A DNA stretch of 64,000 bases from Formosa sp. Hel1_31_208 (GCF_900104785.1 NZ_LT629733.1:3017001-3081000), one strand, 5' to 3'. Shown: positions 18,417-29,020, counted from the first letter of the stretch. The notes: generated from the sequence alone by a model not told the origin. Translations and numbers: made by a program.

Positions 18417-20317
18417 TGTTTTGCTTCTACTATGGTTAAATTATCATATTTCACGATATAGACAGCTTCGTTATAATAACCTCCGAATAGCTTTTTAGCA
18501 TAACGAAACTTGTTTTCAACGTATTCAGTTTCTACTATATCAGAAGAAGCCTTATACAAATTATCTTCACTCGCTAAACGCAATAAAAGATCCATTGTTA
18601 AGTCAAACCCACGCACTGCATATCGGTTAGGACTCACATTATAAGCTCTTCTGTACGCACGGATAAATCCGTTATCGGTATCCGCAACGGCAGTTTTATG
18701 AACTGATGGGTAATGAAACTTCAAATTTGACAAATGATAATTTGAGATTTCTCGACCTTCAAATGCTCTATTTTTATTTGTGGTCATTAAAACGATTTCC
18801 TGTTCATCACTATTTAAACCGTTAATCATACTAATCACGTTTGACGCAAAACCTTCATTGTCAGTTTCTAGAAAAACGATATTACGCCCATTTTGAAACA
18901 CATTTTCTAAGTCAGTTTGATAAATAAAATAAGCTTCCTCCCCTTTCTTATTCTTTCTTGAGAGTATTTGTTTGCTTTCAGGGAATAAACCCTTCAACTT
19001 ATCACTAATCGCTTTATGTTTGGAATCTGCAATTATCAATACATGTTTGGGTAGTGAATCTGATTGCACAAACTCTATCATTGTTTCTTCAAGTAATTCT
19101 GCCGAAGGAATAGTTTGAAATACATTGCTGTAAAGATTAACTGGCATAGAATACGGTGACACTACAGGTATATTATCTTTTTTCAATTCTGCAGCCACAC
19201 GCTCTAAATTTTTCGGCATTAATGGTCCAATAACGGCATCATAATCTGAAAAATCATTTGCATCCAAAATATTAGAGAGTTCTGTTAATTGATTTCTTGT
19301 ATCGAACACTTTCAAATAAGTAGAGATACCAAGTTGTTTTGCAGAATCAATGGCTATTAAAGCACCTGCATGAAAGTCTAATGACACTGACAAGAGGCGG
19401 TCTGTTCTTATTTTTTTCTTTGCTTCTTGAACGGAATCGACATCGACTTGATGCGTTCTATATGGGAGCATTAATGCAATTTTCTTCTCGCTTAGATTTG
19501 TCAAATTAGTCGAGAGGTTTGTATTATCAATATCCTTAATCACGTAATCCGTTTTAACGTTCTGAGGTAAGCGCAAGACCATGCCGAGTTTTAATCCGTC
19601 TTCTTTCAAATCTGGATTTAAGGCTTCCAATTCCTCTTGAGTTACGCCCAATTTTCGGTTAAGAGCCATATAGCCTTCACTTTTTAAGACTGTATAATAG
19701 TTGAATTCCTCTTCTACCGTTTTCTCTTCATTATTACTTATGTTAGGCACATTTACTTCCTGTCCAGGTTGTAAAACTTCATCTAGATTAGGATTTAAAG
19801 CTTCTAATTCTGGTACTGTAATTCCAAATTTATAAGCCACACGCCACTTTCCTTCTTTTGGTAACACCTTATACTTCTTCACGGTATTATTCAGTGACAC
19901 CTTATTCACGATGGTTTTATACTTCGGGATTTTAATCCTGTCACCTTTCTTTAGATTTTCAGCATATAATCGCTCATTATGCTTTTTAATATCTTCTATT
20001 TCAATACCATATTTTTGAGATATACTGAACAACGTTTCTTTACGTCTTACTTTGTGCGTTTTAAAACTGACAACCTCTTTAACGTCCTTAGGAATCGGCT
20101 CATTCTTTACCCGTGATGTTGGAATAATTAAAACCGTATTTACTCCAATGGATTTTTTAGCATCTGGATTTAAGGCATAGATATCAAAAGGTGTTACTAA
20201 ATACATTTTAGCAATACTTTCGATAGTCTCACCCTTTTGAACCGTGTGTGTCTTATAATTCTGAGCTATTGCATAGCTACTGCAAAGGAAGACAAGTATA
20301 ATTATGATTTTTTTCAT
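18413..20317 (-). CDS. LysM-repeat / periplasmic-binding-protein-like fusion
   Basis: A 634-aa exported protein. A signal peptide (to about residue 18, SYAIA|Q) is followed by four LysM-type modules (about 20-66, 84-131, 146-190 and 205-253), each recognisable by the T-x-x-x-IA/I-S-x-K...L-x-x-LNP pattern. They are followed by a type 1 periplasmic-binding-protein-like domain from about 275 to the end (ALMLPYRTHQVDV; VIGPLMPKNLERVAAEL; VVSPYS). LysM binds peptidoglycan. The C-terminal domain resembles ABC-transporter receptors and the LpoA-type regulators of cell-wall synthases. I infer a wall-bound regulator, not a transport receptor, because no permease is nearby. Confidence 0.82.
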   Translation of the reverse strand: MKKIIIILVFLCSSYAIAQNYKTHTVQKGETIESIAKMYLVTPFDIYALNPDAKKSIGVNTVLIIPTSRVKNEPIPKDVKEVVSFKTHKVRRKETLFSISQKYGIEIEDIKKHNERLYAENLKKGDRIKIPKYKTIVNKVSLNNTVKKYKVLPKEGKWRVAYKFGITVPELEALNPNLDEVLQPGQEVNVPNISNNEEKTVEEEFNYYTVLKSEGYMALNRKLGVTQEELEALNPDLKEDGLKLGMVLRLPQNVKTDYVIKDIDNTNLSTNLTNLSEKKIALMLPYRTHQVDVDSVQEAKKKIRTDRLLSVSLDFHAGALIAIDSAKQLGISTYLKVFDTRNQLTELSNILDANDFSDYDAVIGPLMPKNLERVAAELKKDNIPVVSPYSMPVNLYSNVFQTIPSAELLEETMIEFVQSDSLPKHVLIIADSKHKAISDKLKGLFPESKQILSRKNKKGEEAYFIYQTDLENVFQNGRNIVFLETDNEGFASNVISMINGLNSDEQEIVLMTTNKNRAFEGREISNYHLSNLKFHYPSVHKTAVADTDNGFIRAYRRAYNVSPNRYAVRGFDLTMDLLLRLASEDNLYKASSDIVETEYVENKFRYAKKLFGGYYNEAVYIVKYDNLTIVEAKQ

Positions 20318-20394
20318 TCAAAATAGTTTTATGTGCAATCGGTCTACAGACCTTTTATTATAAGAAACAAATTCAGCACATAAGTCACATCAAT

Positions 20395-21930
20395 TTATTC
20401 CCATTCAATAGTTGCAGGTGGTTTTGAGCTAATGTCATACACTACTCTATTAACGCCTTTCACTTTATTTATTATCTCATTAGAGGTTTTTTGCAAAAAC
20501 TCATAAGGAAGATTTACCCAATCTGCAGTCATTCCATCTGTACTTTCTACAGCTCGAAGGGCGACGCATTTTTCATAGGTTCTCTCGTCTCCCATGACAC
20601 CAACACTATTTACTGGGAGCAACATTGCTCCAGCTTGCCAGACTTTATCGTATAAATTCCATGAGCGTAGGTTATTAATAAAAATAGCATCCACCTCTTG
20701 TAATATACGTACTTTTTCTCTTGTTAGATCTCCAAGAATTCGAATTGCTAAACCAGGTCCTGGAAAAGGATGTCGCCCTAGCAGCTGCGAATCCATATTC
20801 ATAGAAGCACCAACACGTCTTACTTCATCTTTAAATAATGCTTTCAAAGGTTCTACCACTTTAAGTTTCATAAAGTCTGGTAGACCTCCTACATTATGAT
20901 GACTTTTAATAGTCGCACTTGGTCCGCCAGTTGCAGAAACACTTTCAATTACATCTGGATAAATAGTTCCTTGAGCTAACCATTTTACATCTTGTATACG
21001 ATGCGCTTCATCATCAAAAACCTCAATGAACACACGACCGATTGCTTTTCTTTTTTTCTCTGGATCGCTTTCACCTTCTAAAGCATCCAAAAAGCGTGCC
21101 GAAGCATCTACCCCTTTCACATTAAGTCCCATACCCTCATATTGGTGTAAGACATCTTCAAACTCATTTTTCCGAAGTAATCCGTTATTTACAAAAATAC
21201 AATAGAGGTTTTCTCCTATTGCTTTATGCAGCAGCATAGCCGCTACTGAAGAATCTACACCTCCAGACAACCCTAAGACCACCTTATCATTACCTAATTT
21301 AGCTTTTAGACCATCTACAGTTTCTTCCACGAAAGATTGTGGTGTCCAGTCTTGTTCTACTTTTGCGATTTTGATTAAGAAATTATGTAATAGTTGGTGA
21401 CCGTCTGTAGAATGATATACTTCTGGATGAAATTGAATGGCGTAGGTCATTTCACTTTCAATCTTAAAGGCCGCATTTTCCACATCACTAGTACTTGCTA
21501 AAAGCACACCTCCAGCTGGTAGTTTCTTGATGGTATCACTATGGCTCATCCAAACCTGACTTCCTTCATGGATATTTTCAAAAAAGTCTTCATCTGGTTT
21601 TATAAAACCTAAATTGGCTCTTCCATATTCTCTGGTATTTGATTCTGCCACTTCTCCTCCTGAAAAATGTGCTAAATACTGAGCTCCATAGCATACGGCT
21701 AGCATTGGCTTTTTTCCACGAATACCTGAGAGATCTGGATGAAGAACATCTTCACCCCTTACCGAGTTTGGACTACCTGATAAAATAACAGCTTTAAAAC
21801 TATCAGAATCAGAAGGAATTTTGTTGAATGGATGAATTTCGCAGTAGATATTTAACTCTCTAACGCGACGTGCAATAAGCTGAGTATATTGCGAACCGAA
21901 ATCTAAAATAAGGACTTTATTGTGTTGCAT
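20395..21930 (-). CDS. guaA: GMP synthase (glutamine-hydrolysing)
   Basis: A 511-aa cytoplasmic enzyme that converts XMP to GMP. The class I glutaminase domain has Cys in [11 protein letters not shown] and the His-Glu pair in [10 protein letters not shown]. The ATP pyrophosphatase loop is [10 protein letters not shown], and the dimerisation/XMP domain includes [15 protein letters not shown]. The frame could begin two codons earlier at TTG, but ATG is preferred. A TACTTTTG -7 element ends 3 nt before that ATG, which would give an almost leaderless mRNA. Confidence 0.97.
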   Translation of the reverse strand: MQHNKVLILDFGSQYTQLIARRVRELNIYCEIHPFNKIPSDSDSFKAVILSGSPNSVRGEDVLHPDLSGIRGKKPMLAVCYGAQYLAHFSGGEVAESNTREYGRANLGFIKPDEDFFENIHEGSQVWMSHSDTIKKLPAGGVLLASTSDVENAAFKIESEMTYAIQFHPEVYHSTDGHQLLHNFLIKIAKVEQDWTPQSFVEETVDGLKAKLGNDKVVLGLSGGVDSSVAAMLLHKAIGENLYCIFVNNGLLRKNEFEDVLHQYEGMGLNVKGVDASARFLDALEGESDPEKKRKAIGRVFIEVFDDEAHRIQDVKWLAQGTIYPDVIESVSATGGPSATIKSHHNVGGLPDFMKLKVVEPLKALFKDEVRRVGASMNMDSQLLGRHPFPGPGLAIRILGDLTREKVRILQEVDAIFINNLRSWNLYDKVWQAGAMLLPVNSVGVMGDERTYEKCVALRAVESTDGMTADWVNLPYEFLQKTSNEIINKVKGVNRVVYDISSKPPATIEWE

Positions 21931-21933
21931 GTG

Positions 21934-21941
21934 CAAAAGTA
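21934..21941 (-). promoter_or_regulatory. -7 element (TACTTTTG) immediately before guaA
   Basis: A full TAnnTTTG match on the minus strand. A TTG lies 22 nt upstream of it, within the spacing reported for flavobacterial promoters. The predicted transcription start falls at the ATG. Confidence 0.55.
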
Positions 21942-21985
21942 ATAATTGCTGCTAAAACTAAAACAACAACAGCACAAATTTTACA

Positions 21986-23587
21986 CTAAATTGTTAACAC
22001 TGAAAACGAGCCTTTAAGTGGTTCTAATTCTTGGATTAAAGTTTGGATTATTGCATCTCCGTACTCTAAATAAAATTCTGAAAAATTCATGTTGCGCTCT
22101 TGCAGACTATGACTAGGAAATAGTTCATCTTGAATTTCGGCAACACGTTCAAGATGATCCTTAAGCTTGCGTTTTTGAGCTTTCAATAAACGCTTTTCCA
22201 ATTTTTCTAATCCTTTAATTTGCTTACGCTCTTGAGCTGCGACCGCACCTTCAAAAGACTTATCGGTCGCTTGGGCAATTTTGTAAAGGTCTTTAAACTG
22301 TTGTTCCAACTGTTGCTTTTGAGCGGAAAAATCAATCTTAATTCCTGATATTTGTTTTGTAACTTTCGTTTTCAGTTCGTTTTGATTTAAAAACAAATCC
22401 TCTATGGAAACGTCTAATTTTTGAAGTTTCTCTTTTTGCTTATCGGTCATAAACAACACCGAATTACGCAATAGCAACATGGGAAACACAACGTTTTGGG
22501 CTTCAAAATTAGATTTAAGCTGCAACCAATAGGCCAACTCACCTCCTCCTCCTATATAACACAGGTTTGGCAAAATGACTTCCTGATACAAGGGACGCAC
22601 AATCACATTTGGAGAAAACCGTTCAGGCATCTCATTCAGGTGTTGGAGCAATTCCATCTCGCTCCATTGAATTTCGGTATTGTTAACACGAAACACACCT
22701 TGATCCTCAACAATGCGCTCACGTAATCCTTCAGTAATGTAGAATAGATTTATATCTCTTGGATTGACTTGTATTTTATAATTTCCGTCGCAGGCATTTA
22801 AGCTATCGTTGGCTAGCGAGACTTTATGATGTGATGTTTTAGTGATTAACTCGTCTTTTACATATGGAATAAATAAGCGCTTTAAATCCTTGTCATTTCC
22901 ATCAATAATTACAAGTCCGTGTGCACCAAACAATTCATTAACCAAATAACGCATTGCTTTGGCTAGATCCTGATGTTTTAAATAGGCATTGGCAAATAAA
23001 TCTTTTATTCGTTTGGCATTCGTTGTATCCCCAAGTTGACTTGCATATACCTCGAATACGACCTCCAAGCCATTCAAATCTAATTCACCAACAGCTCCGG
23101 AAGCATTGCGGTTCCATTGGACTTTTTTTCCTTTAAAATTGAAAAAGTTGATCTCATCGAAATCATGATCTTCAGAAGCCATCCAATACACAGGAACAAA
23201 GTTTTGATTGGGATAGTTTGTTTTCAATTGCTTACATAAATTGAGCGTTGAAATGATCTTATAGAAAAAATAAAGTGGCCCAGTAAACAAATTAAGCTGA
23301 TGTCCTGTTGTAACTGTAAAGGTGTTTGGGTCACTTAATACCTTTATATTCTTTTTTGTGCCTTCGGAAATTTTATAACCTTCGTACTGCCGTTCTAAAG
23401 CTTGCACCAATATCATTCGGGTTTCAGAGGCAAAGGCAGCTTGTTTTTCCTTTATTTGTGCCTCAAAACCCTCAATATGAGGAAAACGATTATAGAATGA
23501 TTTCAGTTCTTCTTTCTCATCTAAATAATCGCATATTAAGGAAGAAAAATAATTGGTATCTCTAAACGGAATACAGTCGGTTGGCAT
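21986..23587 (-). CDS. bshC: bacillithiol biosynthesis cysteine-adding enzyme BshC
   Basis: A 533-aa cytoplasmic protein that adds cysteine to glucosaminyl-malate in the last step of bacillithiol synthesis. Family features are the motif VTTGHQLNLFTGPLYFFYKI at about residues 92-111, VYWMASEDHDFDEI at about 153-166 and the long C-terminal coiled coil (about 395-500). Other bsh genes are not in the window. It implies that the organism uses bacillithiol as its low-molecular-weight thiol, which is relevant to the sulfur-handling genes at 57-61 kb. Confidence 0.92.
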   Translation of the reverse strand: MPTDCIPFRDTNYFSSLICDYLDEKEELKSFYNRFPHIEGFEAQIKEKQAAFASETRMILVQALERQYEGYKISEGTKKNIKVLSDPNTFTVTTGHQLNLFTGPLYFFYKIISTLNLCKQLKTNYPNQNFVPVYWMASEDHDFDEINFFNFKGKKVQWNRNASGAVGELDLNGLEVVFEVYASQLGDTTNAKRIKDLFANAYLKHQDLAKAMRYLVNELFGAHGLVIIDGNDKDLKRLFIPYVKDELITKTSHHKVSLANDSLNACDGNYKIQVNPRDINLFYITEGLRERIVEDQGVFRVNNTEIQWSEMELLQHLNEMPERFSPNVIVRPLYQEVILPNLCYIGGGGELAYWLQLKSNFEAQNVVFPMLLLRNSVLFMTDKQKEKLQKLDVSIEDLFLNQNELKTKVTKQISGIKIDFSAQKQQLEQQFKDLYKIAQATDKSFEGAVAAQERKQIKGLEKLEKRLLKAQKRKLKDHLERVAEIQDELFPSHSLQERNMNFSEFYLEYGDAIIQTLIQELEPLKGSFSVLTI

Positions 23588-23706
23588 AGTTACAATTCAA
23601 TTCAAGCGTAAATATAATGCTCTTAACTTTTTTTAAGTCCTAAATTTTAGTTAATTCAGGAGCACTTCATATCTTTACTGCTATCATTCTCAATTAGATT
23701 TTACAT

Positions 23707-26202
23707 ATGATTAGATCTCTATCACTATTTGTGGCTTTCGTATTAACACTAACCACATTTGCACAAAACCTACAATCCCCTTCAGAATTTTTAGGTTATA
23801 ACTTAGGAACAAAATTTTCAAGACATCATCAAGTTGTCGATTATTTTAAACATGTTCAAACCGAAAATCCGCAGCGCGTTAAACTTATGCAATATGGCGA
23901 AACCAATGAGCGTCGACCATTATTGCTGGCCTTTGTGACTTCCGAAGCCAATATGAATACACTTGAAGTTATTAGAACAAACCATCTAAAAAATGCTGGA
24001 CTGCTTGACGGCACAGCATCAACAAATGACATCGCTATTGTCTGGTTAAGTTATAATGTGCATGGTAACGAAGCATCAAGTACTGAAGCGTCGATGAATA
24101 CGATATACAAATTACTCAGTGAAAATAAAACCTATTTAGACAACACCGTCGTCATTATTGATCCCTGTATCAATCCTGATGGTCGCGACCGTTACGTAAA
24201 TTGGTACAATGAAACAGCTAGTGTCCCGTATGATATTGACCAACAAGCTAGTGAGCACAACGAACCTTGGCCTGGCGGTCGACCTAATCATTACTTATTT
24301 GATTTAAATAGAGATTGGGCATGGGCAACACAGGTAGAAACTACCGCACGATTAAATGCCTATAACCAATGGATGCCGCATATTCATGTCGATTTTCATG
24401 AACAAGGCATTAATGAACCTTACTATTTCGCACCAGCAGCCGAACCTTTTCACGAAGTAATTAGTGATTGGCAACGTAATTTTCAAACTCAAATTGGAAA
24501 AAATCACGCGAAGTATTTTGACGCTGAAGGTTGGTTATACTTCACACGTGAACGCTTTGATTTATTATATCCTAGTTATGGTGACACCTACCCAACCTAT
24601 ATGGGAGCTATTGGAATGACCTACGAGCAAGCTGGACACGGACGTGCTGGTCTTGGGATTTTAAATGATGAAGGCGATGAATTGACATTAATAGATCGAT
24701 TAACTCATCATACAGTTACTGGACTATCTACTGTAGAAATCTCATCTAAAAATGCGGTAAAACTAAACACGGAGTTCGCTAAGTTTTTTGATAACTCAGG
24801 ATTGAATTTCAAAAGTTATGTCTTAAAAGGAAATGTCAACAAAATTAATAGCCTCACTAAGCTTTTAGACAAACACGAGATTGCGTACGGATTTGCAAAA
24901 AACGGAAAAGTAAGCGGTTATAAATATTCAACGGCAAGTCAAGGACAAATGAATACATCATCAAATGATTTGGTAGTGAGTACGAATCAACCGAAAGGAA
25001 AAATGGTAAAAGTCCTATTTGAACCTAATGCGAAACTAAGTGATTCTCTAACTTATGATATCACGGCATGGAGTGCACCTTATGCATATGGGCTAGAGGC
25101 TATTGCTAGTAAGACTGCAATTAGTAGTCAAAAAAGAATTACTGATGCACAGCTACCTACAACGAACACATCAGCAACAGGTTATGTTATGGCGTGGAAC
25201 TCTATGCAGGATGCAAAATTTCTAGCAGCATTACTTAAGCAAGGTATAAAAGTTCGTTTTACGGAAAAACCGTTTACAACACAAGGCAATACTTATGACA
25301 GAGGCTCCTTAATTATAGTGCGAGGTGATAATAAAAAAGCAGAAGAGTTTGATGCTATCGTAATAAATAGTGCCTCTAAATTTGGTCGAAATCCAGACGC
25401 TATATTGTCAGGATTCTCAACTTCAGGACCTGACTTTGGGTCACCTGATATCAAATTAGTAAACCCTCCTAAAATAGGAATCTTAGCTGGTGATTATACG
25501 TCATCTTTAAGCTATGGCGAATTGTGGCACTTTTTTGAACAACAACTACACTATCCAATTACGTCATTAAATACAGAAAACTTAGGGCGCACCAACTTAT
25601 CAAAATACAACGTTTTGATTATGCCAAATGGATATTATAACGGTCTTTTAGATGACACAGTCATGGACAAACTCAAAACATGGGTGCAAGCTGGTGGCAA
25701 GCTCATTGCTATTGATGGCGCATTAAATAGTTTTGCCGACAAAGAGGGCTTCGGATTAAAACGAAATCAACAACAAGAAGACACTATACAAAACAAAGAT
25801 GATTCTCAACTTGTAAAATATGCCGATAGAGAACGCTCATATACCAACAATCTCATCACGGGTGCTATTTTCAAAAGTGATGTAGACGAGACACACCCTA
25901 TGGCTTTTGGTTATAGCGACACGTACTTTACGCTTAAACTAGGGAGTTCATCTTACAGTCTTTTGGACAGTGGCTATAACGTTGCTTATATTGATAACAA
26001 TCCTAAAAAAGTATCTGGTTATGCCGGTAAAGATGCTTTAAAACGCTTGGGCAACTCTTTAGTATTTGGAGAGCAGCGCATGGGAAGCGGTAGTTTGATT
26101 TATATGGTAGATAATGTGATGTTCAGAAGCTTCTGGGAAAATGGCAAACTATTTTTAGTAAATTCTATTTTCTTTGTAAATAACAATTTAGCTGAGTTGT
26201 AA
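23707..26202 (+). CDS. secreted M14 family zinc carboxypeptidase-like metallopeptidase
   Basis: An 831-aa exported protein with a signal peptide ending at about residue 19 (TTFA|Q). The M14 domain shows the zinc ligands His119 and Glu122 (NVHGNEAS), a substrate-binding arginine region (NPDGRDRY), a third zinc-ligand histidine in the HIHVDFHEQG segment (about 225-234) and the catalytic glutamate probably in TYEQAGHG. The C-terminal half (about 390-831) includes a glutamine-amidotransferase-like segment (KIGILAGDY...LIMPNGYY), a combination seen in large Bacteroidota M14 proteins. It probably trims peptides in the periplasm or outside. Confidence 0.9.
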   Translation: MIRSLSLFVAFVLTLTTFAQNLQSPSEFLGYNLGTKFSRHHQVVDYFKHVQTENPQRVKLMQYGETNERRPLLLAFVTSEANMNTLEVIRTNHLKNAGLLDGTASTNDIAIVWLSYNVHGNEASSTEASMNTIYKLLSENKTYLDNTVVIIDPCINPDGRDRYVNWYNETASVPYDIDQQASEHNEPWPGGRPNHYLFDLNRDWAWATQVETTARLNAYNQWMPHIHVDFHEQGINEPYYFAPAAEPFHEVISDWQRNFQTQIGKNHAKYFDAEGWLYFTRERFDLLYPSYGDTYPTYMGAIGMTYEQAGHGRAGLGILNDEGDELTLIDRLTHHTVTGLSTVEISSKNAVKLNTEFAKFFDNSGLNFKSYVLKGNVNKINSLTKLLDKHEIAYGFAKNGKVSGYKYSTASQGQMNTSSNDLVVSTNQPKGKMVKVLFEPNAKLSDSLTYDITAWSAPYAYGLEAIASKTAISSQKRITDAQLPTTNTSATGYVMAWNSMQDAKFLAALLKQGIKVRFTEKPFTTQGNTYDRGSLIIVRGDNKKAEEFDAIVINSASKFGRNPDAILSGFSTSGPDFGSPDIKLVNPPKIGILAGDYTSSLSYGELWHFFEQQLHYPITSLNTENLGRTNLSKYNVLIMPNGYYNGLLDDTVMDKLKTWVQAGGKLIAIDGALNSFADKEGFGLKRNQQQEDTIQNKDDSQLVKYADRERSYTNNLITGAIFKSDVDETHPMAFGYSDTYFTLKLGSSSYSLLDSGYNVAYIDNNPKKVSGYAGKDALKRLGNSLVFGEQRMGSGSLIYMVDNVMFRSFWENGKLFLVNSIFFVNNNLAEL

Positions 26203-26226
26203 ATAAAAAGCAAGAAATTAAGAGAT

Positions 26227-26769
26227 ATGGACAAAAGCTTACAAACCATGATTAGTAATATGCCAGAGAAAACTGGTAAATCATTAGAGCAATGGATATC
26301 CATTCTTAAAGAAAAAGACTTTACTAAACATTCAGAAGGTGTAAATTTCCTTAAGCAGAAACACGGCGTAACACACGGTTTCGCAAACACAATAGTGACC
26401 TTATCCAAAAGTCAAAACGATGCGCCTGAAGATTTAGTCACCAATCAGTACAAAGGCAAAGAACTTCTATTTCCTATGTATGAAAAGCTCCTAGCTGCAA
26501 TTCATACATTAGGAAATGACATTACCATCACACCAAAAAAATCAAGTGTAAGTGTAATTAGAAAACGACAATTCGTATTAATTAAACCTGCAACTAAAAC
26601 ACGTATTGATCTTGGACTAAAGCTACCCGAAAAATCAATAACAGATAGATTAGGTAGCTCTGGTCCTTTTGGAACGATGTGTACGCATCGTGTTCAAATT
26701 ACTTCGATAAATGATATTGATGAAGAATTAATTGATTGGATGAAAGAAGCTTATGACAGAGCAGAATAG
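26227..26769 (+). CDS. DUF4287 / DUF5655 domain protein
   Basis: A 180-aa soluble protein. The N-terminal DUF4287 (about 1-65) contains MPEKTGKSLEQW and a helical KHGVTHGFANTIV stretch. The C-terminal DUF5655 (about 75-178) contains YEKLLAAI, SVIRKRQFVLIKPATKTRIDLGL and a CTHRVQI strand. The two-domain pair is widespread and uncharacterised, with DUF5655 distantly tied to DNA/RNA-associated proteins. It starts 24 nt after the peptidase gene and is probably co-transcribed. Confidence 0.85.
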   Translation: MDKSLQTMISNMPEKTGKSLEQWISILKEKDFTKHSEGVNFLKQKHGVTHGFANTIVTLSKSQNDAPEDLVTNQYKGKELLFPMYEKLLAAIHTLGNDITITPKKSSVSVIRKRQFVLIKPATKTRIDLGLKLPEKSITDRLGSSGPFGTMCTHRVQITSINDIDEELIDWMKEAYDRAE

Positions 26770-26832
26770 GATTTCACATAAAGTTTACACTTTTTTCACA
26801 TTTAATCTGTCTATATGAGTATCAATCCATGA

Positions 26833-26840
26833 TATATTTG
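26833..26840 (+). promoter_or_regulatory. -7 element (TATATTTG) before the TonB-C-like gene
   Basis: A full TAnnTTTG match, 29 nt before the ATG. No -33 element is evident. Confidence 0.45.
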
Positions 26841-26869
26841 AATGATATTAACTTCAAAATAAATCTGAT

Positions 26870-27682
26870 ATGAAAAAGCACGTGATTACAGTTAGCACAA
26901 TTCTTGTTATTTTAAGTATCGTAATAATTGGCTTTACTAACTGGAGCGCCAAAGAGACTGCCGAGGTAAACTTATCGAATAAAAAAACTCTTGCTTTTGA
27001 AAACCAAAATATGAAACGGTCAAATGACAACGTCATTCCTGAGCTGTATTATGGCGTAGATACTCGATTTACAGCCATCAAAAAAACAGACCTTGCTAAA
27101 GTGACTACAATTTACGATTTCCTTACTGATGAAGAGGCCCAACAAATAGCTCACATTAATTCTGTAAAGGTGATCATCATTAAAGACAATCAACAATCTG
27201 AAATGCAAGAATATGGAACAGATGCTCATCTCACTGATGCTCAAATAAAACTAATAAGATCAACGGAACATTTTAACCATTTTACAATTAGAACCGATTT
27301 TAAAGAGAAGCATAAGGACACTGGAAAAATGGAAGAACGTTTTTTCGGTCCGCACTTGACTGTTGTTCCAGATACACAAGCCATTTATATTGATGGTAAG
27401 GCGTCACTTATTAACTATCTTAAGGAGAACAGTAATGACGATATGACCATTATCACTGAAGGTAAACTTGGAGCGATTAAATTGTCTTTTATCGTAACAA
27501 AAAACGGAACTGTTTCAAATATAACACATGACGCGATGACAACAGGATATCCTTCTCTTGATGAAAAATTCATTCAACTCCTAAAAAATATACCTGGAAA
27601 ATGGATTCCTGCTGAAAATTCAAAAGGCGAAAAAGTTGATCAAGAATTGGTGTTTACTTTCGGACCTGTAAATGGGTGTTAA
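26870..27682 (+). CDS. membrane-anchored protein with TonB-C-like domain
   Basis: A 270-aa protein with one N-terminal membrane helix (about 5-24) and a periplasmic remainder. The last 80 residues resemble TonB C-terminal-type domains found in many Bacteroidota energy-transducer paralogues (GAIKLSFIVTKNGTVSNI, then LLKNIPGKWIPAEN and DQELVFTFG). The middle (about 50-180) is unrecognised. It lacks a proline-rich linker, so a true TonB role is doubtful. No transporter genes flank it. Confidence 0.65.
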   Translation: MKKHVITVSTILVILSIVIIGFTNWSAKETAEVNLSNKKTLAFENQNMKRSNDNVIPELYYGVDTRFTAIKKTDLAKVTTIYDFLTDEEAQQIAHINSVKVIIIKDNQQSEMQEYGTDAHLTDAQIKLIRSTEHFNHFTIRTDFKEKHKDTGKMEERFFGPHLTVVPDTQAIYIDGKASLINYLKENSNDDMTIITEGKLGAIKLSFIVTKNGTVSNITHDAMTTGYPSLDEKFIQLLKNIPGKWIPAENSKGEKVDQELVFTFGPVNGC

Positions 27683-27698
27683 ACATTACCTAAAATAG

Positions 27699-29003
27699 TT
27701 AGTCAATTACCTCAGCATACAAATCAAAATCCTCGGCCTCAGTCACTTTAACTCTGGTATATTCTCCTGTTTTTATATAGGTATTTGTGGCTTCAATTAA
27801 AACTTCATTATCTACATCTGGAGAATCATATTCGGTACGACCAACAAAGTAGTTCCCCTCTTTACGATCAATAACGACTTTAAATTCTTGTCCGATTTTA
27901 GCCTGATTCAATTCCCAAGAAATTTGAGATTGGATTTCCATAATCTGATTAGCTCTTTCCATCTTCACATCTTCAGGCACATCATCTTCTAGGTTGAAGG
28001 CATGTGTGTTTTCTTCATGAGAATAGGTAAAGCACCCTAAACGTTCAAAACGCATTTCTTTGACCCAGTCTCTTAGCGTTTCGAAATCTTCTTGAGTTTC
28101 TCCAGGATAACCAACAATTAAAGTGGTTCTAATAGTCATTTCTGGCACTTTTGCTCTAAATGCTTTAAGCAAGTTCGTCGTTTTCTCTTTAGTGGTTCCA
28201 CGACGCATACTTTTTAAAATAGAATCTGAAATATGCTGTAACGGAATATCAAGATAGTTACACACCTTAGGCTCGCGATTCATCACATCTAATACATCCA
28301 TAGGGAAACCTGTTGGAAATGCATAATGCAAACGTATCCATTCAATACCTTCAACTTTTACTAGGTGTTCTAGTAATTCGGCGAGATTCCGTTTTTTATA
28401 TAAATCTAATCCGTAATACGTTAAATCCTGAGCAATCAAGATAAGCTCCTTAACACCATTAGCGGCTAATTTTTCTGCTTCAATTACAATCTCTTCAATT
28501 GGAGTACTCTTATGTTTTCCTCGCATTAAAGGGATTGCACAAAAACTACAGGGTCTATCACATCCTTCTGCAATCTTCAAATAGGCATAGTTTTTTGGTG
28601 TTGTTGTTAAACGTTCTCCTATGAGTTCATGCTTATAATCAGCTCCTAAAGCTTTTAATAATTGTGGTAATTCTGTCGTTCCAAAATATTGATCTACATT
28701 AGGAATTTCTTTCTGTAAGTCTGGCTTGTAACGTTCACTTAAGCAACCTGTTACAAAAACTTTATCAACCTCACCTGCCTCTTTTTTTTGCATAAATTCC
28801 AAAATGGTATTCACACTTTCTTCCTTAGCATTATTAATAAAACCACAGGTATTGATAACTACAACATTTCCTTCTTCTTCATGAACAACGTCCTTCCCAC
28901 TGGCTTTCAATTGTCCCATTAACACTTCGCTATCATAGACATTCTTGCTACAACCTAGTGTTACGACGTTAATTCTGTTCTTTTTAAGTGATTTGGTTCT
29001 CAT
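27699..29003 (-). CDS. rimO: ribosomal protein S12 methylthiotransferase RimO
   Basis: A 434-aa radical-SAM enzyme that methylthiolates the conserved aspartate of ribosomal protein S12. It has an N-terminal UPF0004 domain (LGCSKNVYDSEVLMG; NTCGFI), a radical-SAM cluster motif CDRPCSFC in the CxxxCxxC arrangement, and a C-terminal TRAM domain (FKVVIDRKEGNYFVGR). The frame could begin two codons earlier at TTG; the ATG fits better with the TATCTTTG element 17 nt upstream. Length is normal. Confidence 0.95.
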   Translation of the reverse strand: MRTKSLKKNRINVVTLGCSKNVYDSEVLMGQLKASGKDVVHEEEGNVVVINTCGFINNAKEESVNTILEFMQKKEAGEVDKVFVTGCLSERYKPDLQKEIPNVDQYFGTTELPQLLKALGADYKHELIGERLTTTPKNYAYLKIAEGCDRPCSFCAIPLMRGKHKSTPIEEIVIEAEKLAANGVKELILIAQDLTYYGLDLYKKRNLAELLEHLVKVEGIEWIRLHYAFPTGFPMDVLDVMNREPKVCNYLDIPLQHISDSILKSMRRGTTKEKTTNLLKAFRAKVPEMTIRTTLIVGYPGETQEDFETLRDWVKEMRFERLGCFTYSHEENTHAFNLEDDVPEDVKMERANQIMEIQSQISWELNQAKIGQEFKVVIDRKEGNYFVGRTEYDSPDVDNEVLIEATNTYIKTGEYTRVKVTEAEDFDLYAEVID

Positions 29004-29020
29004 AGTCAAATTTCAGATGG

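Noticed and set aside
20594..20899. 101-codon plus-strand open frame inside guaA
   Set aside because: Shadow of GMP synthase codons, with no protein-like pattern.
21934..21936. TTG as the start of guaA, giving two extra residues
   Set aside because: An ATG follows six bases later and the TTG lies within the -7 element.
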